Source: an uncultured Bacteroidales bacterium (GTDB taxonomy: Bacteria; Bacteroidota; Bacteroidia; Bacteroidales; Bacteroidaceae). Taken from it: DNA of 64,000 bases. Positions 27,671-34,458 of this stretch are shown in pieces (position 1 is the first letter of the stretch; each line of letters begins with the position of its first letter). Both the position numbers and the translations under genes were made by a program. Under the pieces are notes generated by a model, which was given only the letters and a program-made list of their open reading frames with translations, was not told the DNA's origin and made no database searches. The stretch lies in assembly GCA_945833885.1 (NCBI GenBank), contig CAMAFY010000006.1, forward strand, positions 31,113 through 95,112, read 5' to 3'.

Positions 27671-28076
27671 CTCTCCCTCCACAAAAAAAGTTTTTGGAAA
27701 ATCTCCTACATTTCCTACACCACACCACTAATCATCCTGTATTTACTGACGATTTCGGGTGAAGGATAGGGTGTAGGATGCGTCCAAAGGTGTAGGACTA
27801 TCCTACATCTTTCATCTGTTCGTCCTGTCTTCCTCCCCATGTTTTCGTTCTGGAAGCGTTCTATAAGGCGTGGCTTCGTGCAAGATGAAGAAGAAAAATG
27901 CAAGAATGATGCAAGAATCGGCCGGAAAACCTGCATAATCCTACACCAATCCTACATCCTACGCCTTATCCTACACCCTATCCTTCACCCGAAATCCCTT
28001 GTAAACACTACAGGTTTCTCCGACGGGTGTAGGAAATGTAGGAGATTTTCCAAAAACTTTTTTTTGTAGAGAGAGC
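27671..28076. mobile_element. Non-coding element with about 107-bp inverted ends
   Basis: The left arm CACAAAAAAAGTTTTTGGAA..CCTACACC (about 45 bp) plus GATTTCGGGTGAAGGATAGG..GTAGGAT (27751-27779) recur inverted at 27968-27996 and about 28030-28076, with a divergent 29-bp spacer at the same place in each arm. The 0.4-kb element codes for nothing convincing, contains many GTAGGA motifs, and abuts the transposase relic. Confidence 0.65.
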
Positions 28077-28079
28077 GTA

Positions 28080-28565
28080 CTACAATAGACGAGAGATGAA
28101 CTTGAAGACAAACGCCTTGATGCGGCTTGTTGCCTTGAGTCCGAACTTCTTTGCATCAAGCTTCTCCATGATGAATTTATAGAAGTTTCGTATGAGTGCC
28201 GTAAGCAGAAGAAATACCGTGTTTTCTCCCATGAAGGATTTTGGAAGCCTGTTCCAGCCGAATCTGTTGTTCATGTCATCGAAGATGCGTTCGCTTCGCG
28301 CACCTTTTCTCGCCATGGCATAACTCGAGCAAGCTCGGTTCTGCTCATCTGGCTTAACGAAAACGTTCCTTCCCTCCACGGAGGTTGTAGAATTCGGCTA
28401 TCTCTCTTTCGGAAGACTTGTGGTCATTTGTAAGGATGCAGTTGTAGGTGTATTCTCCTTCCCACAGGTCAAGCTCACCGTCCATCCGCTTCTGTCTTTG
28501 AATCACAAGACGGTATGCCATCCCTTTCCATTTCTCAACAAGGACGGAGTTCTGTTCATACTCAA
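28080..28565 (-). pseudogene. IS1380-type transposase relic, C-terminal third
   Basis: Two ORFs together give the C-terminal part of an IS1380-like transposase: 'GMAYRLVIQRQKR', 'LWEGEYTYNCILTND', 'EIAEFYNLRGGKER', then 'IFDDMNNRFGWNRLPKSFM' and 'NTVFLLLTALIRNFY', ending 'KAFVFKFISRLL'. The two parts are split by the 71-bp insertion at 28293-28363. The N-terminal two thirds, with most of the DDE residues, are gone; the break falls at the inverted repeat 28566-28606. The C-terminus ends at the edge of the 27671-28076 element. The gene is dead. It marks the right side of the foreign island. Confidence 0.7.
28293..28363 (+). mobile_element. 71-bp insertion in the transposase relic, CATGGCATA family
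   Basis: The sequence from GCTTCGCGCACC to GGCTTAACGAAAA interrupts codons for 'GGKER' and 'IFDDMN'. CGTTC occurs on both sides (28288-28292, 28364-28368), as expected for a 5-bp target duplication; removing 76 bp restores the frame. Its core CTCGCCATGGCATA and CTGCTCATCTGGCTTAACGAA match the dispersed repeats at 16567 and 45656. Confidence 0.65.
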
Positions 28566-28606
28566 CCCAAGTTTGACTAAAAAAATTTTTTATGGTCAAA
28601 CTTGGG
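28566..28606. repeat. 12-bp inverted repeat
   Basis: CCCAAGTTTGAC and GTCAAACTTGGG flank a 17-nt AT-rich centre at the broken end of the transposase relic. It may be an IS end or a bidirectional terminator. Confidence 0.5.
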
Positions 28607-28755
28607 CTAAAGGCAAGGTGAAACATAATAAATATATAAAGAAATGGCATGTGCATTTTGCATAATACCGCTTTTTTTTACCCAAACAGCCTGCTATTTT
28701 CTGAAATGCCAGAAGAAATCCGGACGATTATGTGGGGATAAAGGTAAGAAATTCC

Positions 28756-28763
28756 TATATTTG
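28756..28763 (+). promoter_or_regulatory. -7-like element upstream of the serpin gene
   Basis: TATATTTG followed by C fits TAnnTTTG. The -33 partner is not clear. The leader to the serpin ATG would be about 190 nt. The rest of the 28657-28960 gap shows nothing else. Confidence 0.4.
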
Positions 28764-28960
28764 CGCACAGGACATCAGGGCAGAGCCTGTCCTCTTTCCT
28801 GCCGGTGTCCGTTCCGTTGCCGAACCTCTCGCATGAATGAATGTCCCGTGATAACAGTCAAAGGGTATTTCTTGTACCTTGCATCTTGTGCGTGGGGTGG
28901 TGATGATGCATGCAGAGAATATCCTATAATCATATTGTTCTACTAAAATCCCTTAGAGTT

Positions 28961-30217
28961 ATGAAAAGACATTTACCCTTACTTCTTTGTTTCGCCTGCC
29001 TTGGTGTGCAGGCCCAGGATTTTGCCTTCGATTTCTTCCGTCAGGTCCAGACCGGCAGCAGCAATGTCGTTGTATCGCCTATCAGTGCCGAAGTGGCCCT
29101 CTCCATGCTTGCCGAAGGAACGGAGGGCGAAGGGGGCAAGCAGATTCTTGATGCGCTGGGCGTTTCGTCTTCCGAAGAGCTCGGAAACCGCTATGCCGGC
29201 TTGCTTAAGGCCTTCCCCGGAATGGGGGAGAATGTGGTGTTTGAGAGCGCAAATTCCATATGGAGCAATATAGGTTTTGACATCAACGATGCCTATCGCC
29301 AGACGATTGGCGACATTTACGGCGCTGACGCCTTCTCTACCAACCTTTCTTCGGAGGAGGGAATAAAGGAGATTGACTTGTGGACATCCAAGAAGACACA
29401 TGGTATCATTCCTTCGCTCGGGCTCCAGCCTAAACCCGAGCTGCAAATGGCCTTGGTGAATACCATTTACCTCAAAGGAAGCTTTGCCTATCCTTTCGAT
29501 GAACAGTGCACCAGGGATGAGCGCTTCACCAATGCCAACGGCGATGTGGTGATGGTACCTACCATGACCACTTCGGATGTCCGTTACGCCCATCTTGAAG
29601 AACTGGGTTTCGATGCAGTGGACCTTCCGCTCGGTGTTGATGGGGAATGCACCACTTGCAGTCTGATTCTCTTCAAGCCCCTCCGCGAAGGTGCAACGCT
29701 TTCGTCCGAGGTGGTGGATGCCTATTTCAAGAATGCGAGTTTCAATGTTCCTGTCTTCCTGAAAATGCCACGGTTCGCCATTCACAATCAGGACTACAAT
29801 CTTAAGGAGATACTTCCGTCCTTGGGTATTACGGACATCTTCAGCCATGCCGATTTCAGCAAGATTGCTTCCGGTTTGGAGTATGTGAGCGAGATGAAGC
29901 AAAAGACCGATTTCAGTGTCGACGAGAACGGTATTGAGGGTGCTGCCGCAACCTTTATTGCATTGAGTAACGGTATGCCCCAAGAGTATAAGGAAGTGGC
30001 ACTCAATCACCCCTTCCAGTTTGCCGTTGCCGAACAAACTACAGGAGCCATCCTCTTTTTGGGTGCGGTCAACACCCTTGATGGCCCCAGCGCCATTTCC
30101 GAAATCGGTGCCGACAAGATGCCGGCAGCCCGTTGTTACGACCTGCAGGGCCGCAGTCTCGGCGGGCGACAGGGTAATGGCATCCTTATCGAAAACGGAC
30201 GAAAGGTACTGAAATAG
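28961..30217 (+). CDS. Secreted serpin-family protease inhibitor with C-terminal tail
   Basis: The ATG at 28961 gives 418 residues starting with a signal peptide 'MKRHLPLLLCFACLGVQAQ'; the track's earlier start adds an unlikely extension. The serpin fold is clear: 'NVVVSPISAEVALSMLAEGTEG', 'ANSIWSN', 'LVNTIYLKGSFAYPFD', and the hinge and reactive-loop region 'ENGIEGAAATFIALSNGM' followed by 'LNHPFQFAVAEQTTGAILFLG'. The alanine-rich hinge fits an inhibitory serpin that traps serine or cysteine proteases. Counting from the hinge, the cleavage site would lie near 'NGMPQE', but this is uncertain. The end 'YDLQGRSLGGRQGNGILIENGRKVLK' (quoted in part) looks like a short type IX secretion sorting tail, so surface display or release is likely. 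A rho-independent terminator follows. Confidence 0.9.
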   Translation: MKRHLPLLLCFACLGVQAQDFAFDFFRQVQTGSSNVVVSPISAEVALSMLAEGTEGEGGKQILDALGVSSSEELGNRYAGLLKAFPGMGENVVFESANSIWSNIGFDINDAYRQTIGDIYGADAFSTNLSSEEGIKEIDLWTSKKTHGIIPSLGLQPKPELQMALVNTIYLKGSFAYPFDEQCTRDERFTNANGDVVMVPTMTTSDVRYAHLEELGFDAVDLPLGVDGECTTCSLILFKPLREGATLSSEVVDAYFKNASFNVPVFLKMPRFAIHNQDYNLKEILPSLGITDIFSHADFSKIASGLEYVSEMKQKTDFSVDENGIEGAAATFIALSNGMPQEYKEVALNHPFQFAVAEQTTGAILFLGAVNTLDGPSAISEIGADKMPAARCYDLQGRSLGGRQGNGILIENGRKVLK

Positions 30218-30275
30218 GTTGCAGAGCGCGGAATGACGCCTGCAAGGATGAGACGCCTGTCGACAATCTTTTTTG

Positions 30276-30319
30276 AGCGGTACGAAGTCTGCCTTCCGGT
30301 GGATTTCATACCGCTTTTT
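30276..30319 (+). terminator. Terminator of the serpin gene
   Basis: AGCGGTA-C-GAA pairs with TTC-A-TACCGCT across a 20-nt loop, followed by TTTTT. The 5' side carries CTTTTTTG, so weak function on the other strand is possible. Confidence 0.75.
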
Positions 30320-30704
30320 CGTCGTTCTATAGGGTGTGCGAGGTTCCTGCTTTGCTTACGGTCGCAAGACGTTTTCCGTGCTGTCCGTCAATAACGGCCG
30401 ACCATCTGCGGACTCCCTCAATTTGCTGTAAATGAATGACCTGTGGAATGGGGTTGAAGTTCTTCTTCAACAAAAACATCTATTTTGCATACGGAGTAGG
30501 AAATTTCCAAAACAATCATACATTATAAATGGTATATTTTGAAAAGTTTCCCGAAAAAATTTCCAATAATCTGATTATCAGTGTTTTGAAATTTTGTGAA
30601 TTGTAAAAAGTTTTCCAAAAGAAAAAAGTTCGAAAAAAGGAAGTTGTTTTCTTGGTCATAAAAAATGTTTTCCGTATGGAGCGGGAAAATATCCAAAACA
30701 AACG

Positions 30705-30735
30705 TTTGCGGATAACGAAAACCTTTGTAATTTTG
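30705..30735 (+). promoter_or_regulatory. Promoter with no obvious gene, 700 bp upstream of nrdD
   Basis: TTTG (30705-30708), 19 nt, TAATTTTG (30728-30735), then C. This is close to consensus. Transcription would start near 30742, about 690 nt before nrdD. Confidence 0.65.
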
Positions 30736-31096
30736 CACTCGAAAAACCGCTCTTACGACTTCTGTATACCGATTTTATGGACAAAAGGAGAGGTGTGAGG
30801 ACAGACACGAAACGCGCTCTTGACTAACAGGCACTGGACATTTCTTTTTTGGGTGTGCGTTCGATAAACCGGCGTTTGCCAGAACGTAACCTGCAAAAGG
30901 TCAAAAAGATTGCGGTGGACATTTGCAGACTCCACCCCTTACGGACGGGATTCCGCCGGATGTTGCTTTTGAAGGGAAGCCGGCGGAGGCGAAGGAAAGC
31001 CCCGGAAACATCGGGACAACACCACAGTCCGGACGGTTCGCCGCCACAATCCCATCCCCCTCCTCCCTCTCAGAAACCATAAGGCCGTTGCCGCAT

Positions 31097-31184
31097 TGTC
31101 CGGCGCGCGTCGGAAAACGTTCCGCCGTCCGGTGGACACCATTCCGCCGTTCCGCTGGAAATGTTCCGCAATACTGCATACCAT
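31097..31184. repeat. 22-bp intergenic array, about 4 units
   Basis: GTTCCGCCGTCCGG... (31119), ATTCCGCCGTTCCG... (31141) and GTTCCGCAATACTG... (31163) start exactly 22 bp apart, with a weaker TTGTCCGG unit before them. Confidence 0.6.
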
Positions 31185-31434
31185 ATAGGCAACACCGGCG
31201 GTCAGGCACCGGCTCTGTGCGGTCGGAAAAACCTGCATGTTTTTCCCGTTCTTCCCTCACCTTGCCCAACCGCACTCCTTGTTTCACAGACAAAATCCGC
31301 CTGAAAGCATCACCGGTTGAAGCAAGAATCCATACCTGTCCATATATATAGAATAGGAGTCCCTGCGAAAGAGCGCGGGCTTTTCCAGACATTTTCATTC
31401 CCTCTTTCTCCACTTTTATCCTCAACAATCCCCC

Positions 31435-33531
31435 ATGAGCACCGAGAACTTCATCATCACCAAGCGCGACGGTAGCACCGAATCCTTCTCTCTCGACAAG
31501 ATCAAGAGCGCTATCATCAAGGCTTGCGCCGCCGTAGGCGACAGTTTACAGGCCGACGAACTGCAGGCCGTTGTCAATCACCTGATGTTCTGCAACCGGA
31601 TGAGCGTAGAAGACATCCAGAACCAGGTGGAGGTGGCACTGATGGCAGAGCGCCATTTCAAGGCCGCCAAGGCATTTATCGTTTACCGTCACCGTCATAA
31701 CGAGGACCGCGAGACGGCTGCGAAACTCCGTTTCCTCACGGATTACTGCAATGCGAACAATGCTGCGTCGGGCTCAAAGTTCGATGCCAACGCGAATGTG
31801 GAGAACAAAAACCTGGCAACACTCATTGGTGAGATTCCCAAGGGCGACTTTATCCGCCTGAACCGCCGTCTGCTCTGCGACCGCATCAAGAAGATGTATG
31901 GCCGCGAGACCGCAGAACGCTATCTCTATCTGCTCAAGAACCATTTCATCTACAAGAACGATGAGACATCGCTCGCCAACTATTGCGCCAGCATCACCAT
32001 GTATCCCTGGCTCAACGAGGGAACAAAGAGCATCGGTGGCAACAGCACCGCTCCCACCAATCTGAAGAGTTTCTGTGGAGGATTCGTGAATATGGTGTTC
32101 ATCGTCAGTTCAATGCTCAGCGGAGCCTGCGCTACGCCCGAGTTCCTGATGTACATGAACTACTTCCTCGGCAAGGAATACGGCGAGGACTATTGGAAGC
32201 GTCCTGACGACCAGGCCGACCTGTCGATCCGCCGCCGCACCATCGACAAGGTCATCACCGACTGTTTCGAGCAGATTGTCTACTCCATCAACCAGCCTAC
32301 CGGCGCACGCAATTTCCAAAGTGTCTTCTGGAACATCTCGTACTACGACCGTTTCTACTTCGAAAGCATCTTCGGCAACTTCTATTTCCCCGACGGTTCG
32401 CGTCCCGACTGGAACGGTTTGAACTGGTTGCAGAAGCGCTTCATGACCTGGTTCAACGCCGAACGTACGAAGACTGTCCTCACCTTCCCCGTGGAAACCA
32501 TGGCGCTCCTTACCGAAAACAACGAGTGCAAGGACAAGGAATACGGCGACTGGACCGCTGAAATGTACTCCAAGGGCCACAGTTTCTTCACCTATATGAG
32601 CGACAATGCCGACTCGCTGGCAAGTTGCTGCCGTCTGCGCAACGAAATTCAGGACAACGGCTTCTCCTATACTTTGGGAGCCGGAGGTGTAAGCACGGGT
32701 TCCAAGAGCGTGCTCACCATCAACATCAACCGCTGTGTCCAGCAGGCCACCCGCGAAGGCCGCAACTATGTGGATTATCTTGAGGACATCATCGACCTTG
32801 TCCACAAGGTGCAGATGGCATACAACGAGAATCTCGACGAACTTCGTGCCAAAGGGCTCCTGCCGCTCTTCGATGCCGGATACATCGACATCGCACGTCA
32901 GTACCTCACCGTGGGCGTCAATGGTATCGTCGAGGCCGCGGAAAGCCTCGGTCTGACCATCAGCGACAACGACGAATACGCGCAGTTCGTGCAGAACATC
33001 CTCGGTGCCGTAGAGAAATACAACAAACTCTACCGTACGAAGCAACTGCTTTTCAACTGCGAAATGATACCTGCCGAGAACGTAGGTGTGAAGCATGCCC
33101 GCTGGGACCGCGAGGACGGTTACTACGTTCCGCGCGACTGCTACAACAGTTATTTCTATGTTGTCGAGGACACCAACGTCGACCCCATCGAGAAGTTCCG
33201 CCTCCACGGCCGCAAATACATCGAGCATCTCACCGGAGGTTCCGCGCTCCACATGAACCTCGACGAGCATCTGTCCAAGGCACAGTACGCCCAACTCCTC
33301 CGCATTGCCGCAAAAGAGGGATGCAACTACTTCACCTTCAACATCCCCAACACGCTCTGCAACAAGTGTGGAACCATCGACAAGCGCTATCTGCACAAGT
33401 GTCCGAAATGCGGAAGTGAGGACCTTGACTATCTGACACGCATCATCGGATACCTCAAGCGCGTGAGCAACTTCTCGCTCGACCGCCAGAAGGAGGCCGC
33501 ACGCCGCTATTACGCGCACGCTGCGGGATAA
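31435..33531 (+). CDS. nrdD: Anaerobic ribonucleoside-triphosphate reductase
   Basis: A 698-residue class III ribonucleotide reductase that makes deoxynucleotides without oxygen using a glycyl radical. The N-terminal ATP cone ('IITKRDGSTESFSLDKIKSAI') spans about 1-90 and sets allosteric control. The catalytic barrel includes 'NQPTGARNFQSVFWN'. Near the C-terminus, 'CNKCG' and 'CPKCG' bind zinc, and 'RIIGYLKRVSNFS' carries the radical glycine. The enzyme is complete. It needs the activase NrdG, encoded 359 bp downstream, but a strong terminator and a separate nrdG promoter lie between, so the two are transcribed apart. An anaerobic lifestyle is implied. Confidence 0.97.
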   Translation: MSTENFIITKRDGSTESFSLDKIKSAIIKACAAVGDSLQADELQAVVNHLMFCNRMSVEDIQNQVEVALMAERHFKAAKAFIVYRHRHNEDRETAAKLRFLTDYCNANNAASGSKFDANANVENKNLATLIGEIPKGDFIRLNRRLLCDRIKKMYGRETAERYLYLLKNHFIYKNDETSLANYCASITMYPWLNEGTKSIGGNSTAPTNLKSFCGGFVNMVFIVSSMLSGACATPEFLMYMNYFLGKEYGEDYWKRPDDQADLSIRRRTIDKVITDCFEQIVYSINQPTGARNFQSVFWNISYYDRFYFESIFGNFYFPDGSRPDWNGLNWLQKRFMTWFNAERTKTVLTFPVETMALLTENNECKDKEYGDWTAEMYSKGHSFFTYMSDNADSLASCCRLRNEIQDNGFSYTLGAGGVSTGSKSVLTININRCVQQATREGRNYVDYLEDIIDLVHKVQMAYNENLDELRAKGLLPLFDAGYIDIARQYLTVGVNGIVEAAESLGLTISDNDEYAQFVQNILGAVEKYNKLYRTKQLLFNCEMIPAENVGVKHARWDREDGYYVPRDCYNSYFYVVEDTNVDPIEKFRLHGRKYIEHLTGGSALHMNLDEHLSKAQYAQLLRIAAKEGCNYFTFNIPNTLCNKCGTIDKRYLHKCPKCGSEDLDYLTRIIGYLKRVSNFSLDRQKEAARRYYAHAAG

Positions 33532-33629
33532 TTCCTCAGGCGGAAAACCCGTAAAAGGTGGGGAAGCGCTTTGCGGAATCCACCTGAAATGGCGGTGACG
33601 ATTCACTTGTCCATCCCCGAGAACAGTCC

Positions 33630-33680
33630 GGAAGAAGGAGTAAAGGCCCCGTGAAGGCTTCTGCTCCTTCTTCCTTTTTT
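33630..33680 (+). terminator. Terminator of nrdD
   Basis: GGAAGAAGGAG (33630-33640) and CTCCTTCTTCC (33664-33674) form a perfect 11-bp stem followed by six T. Confidence 0.85.
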
Positions 33681-33801
33681 ACGGCCTTTCGCTGACGTTT
33701 CCCCGAGCATTCCCCTTGGAGTCTTTGACTCCATTTTCTCCATCCTTTGGAAACACCATTGATGTCCGCGAAAGATTTTTTTGTGCTTTTCCGCCAACAT
33801 C

Positions 33802-33833
33802 TTTGCCGTTCTACGGCAGAAATTGTACATTTG
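33802..33833 (+). promoter_or_regulatory. Promoter of nrdG
   Basis: TTTG (33802-33805), exactly 20 nt, TACATTTG (33826-33833), then T. The start would be near 33840, about 50 nt before the nrdG ATG. Confidence 0.8.
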
Positions 33834-33889
33834 TACGCAATATTCCGTCACAATGTGGCCATCGGTGCCACGACCCTACCCCCATAATT

Positions 33890-34375
33890 ATGCTCAAATA
33901 CGTCAATCACGATATCGTTTTCCAGGAATTCCCCGACGAGGTTACCCTTGCCGTCAACCTTTCACAGTGCCCGAACGCATGCCCGGGATGCCATAGTCCG
34001 TACCTTTGGGGCGATGAAGGCGAGGTGCTGAGTCTGACACGCCTGAAGGCTTTGGCGGCACAATACGAGGGCGAAATCACATGTGTCTCCCTTATGGGAG
34101 GGGACAACGACCCGGAAAGTGTGCTCCTCATCCTCAGCGAACTGAGGAAATCCATGCCCGGCATCCGCACGGGATGGTATTCCGGACACCCTTCGCTCCC
34201 CAAATGCTTTGAGGATTATCCCGCTCCGGACTATGTCAAGATAGGACCATGGCGCGAAGAGTGCGGACCTTTGTCGTCGCCCGATACCAACCAACGCCTT
34301 TATCGCTACCACAAGGACGGCACGCGCGACGACATCACCTACAGATTCTGGAAAAACGCGCGGAGAACATCCTGA
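33890..34375 (+). CDS. nrdG: Anaerobic ribonucleotide reductase activase (radical SAM)
   Basis: The ATG at 33890 gives 161 residues; the track's start at 33716 lies upstream of the promoter and is rejected. The radical SAM cluster motif CxxxCxxC appears as 'CPNACPGC' with Cys27, 31 and 34, followed by 'SLMGGDNDPESVLLIL'. NrdG uses a 4Fe-4S cluster and S-adenosylmethionine to form the glycyl radical on NrdD. The length is typical. The C-terminus 'DITYRFWKN' is usual for Bacteroidales NrdG. It stops 83 bp before the zinc-hook coiled-coil gene, which may share its transcript. Confidence 0.93.
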   Translation: MLKYVNHDIVFQEFPDEVTLAVNLSQCPNACPGCHSPYLWGDEGEVLSLTRLKALAAQYEGEITCVSLMGGDNDPESVLLILSELRKSMPGIRTGWYSGHPSLPKCFEDYPAPDYVKIGPWREECGPLSSPDTNQRLYRYHKDGTRDDITYRFWKNARRTS

Positions 34376-34458
34376 AAATCATCCGCATCTTCAACAACCG
34401 GAATTCATGGTGGCCGTCGACAGCGTCCACCTTCGACATTTTCACATCCGAACAGAAC

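Larger units (their letters stand above)
30320..31434. other. 1.1-kb non-coding region before nrdD
   Basis: The ORFs at 30849-31082 and 30923-31351 look like translated GC-rich non-coding DNA (no family pattern, stops in homologous phases). An imperfect 27-bp direct repeat (from 30489 and 30674, core GGA-AA-AT-TCCAAAACAA) lies in an AT-rich half. A full promoter sits at 30705-30735, and a 22-bp array at 31097-31184. The nrdD 5' region or a small RNA may occupy 30742-31434; I recognise no RNA family. Confidence 0.5.

Noticed and set aside
30742-31100. tmRNA, RNase P or SRP RNA in the gap before nrdD
   Set aside because: I looked for their conserved cores and found none; left as an unidentified transcript candidate.
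30923-31351. 142-residue ORF before nrdD
   Set aside because: Composition and motifs look like translated GC-rich non-coding DNA; a 22-bp array (frame-breaking period) lies inside it.
33716-33889. Upstream extension of nrdG
   Set aside because: The extension lies over the nrdG promoter at 33802-33833.
34249-34458. Upstream extension of the zinc-hook ORF to 34249
   Set aside because: It overlaps nrdG out of frame; the translated segment has no coiled-coil character. The ATG at 34459 is used.
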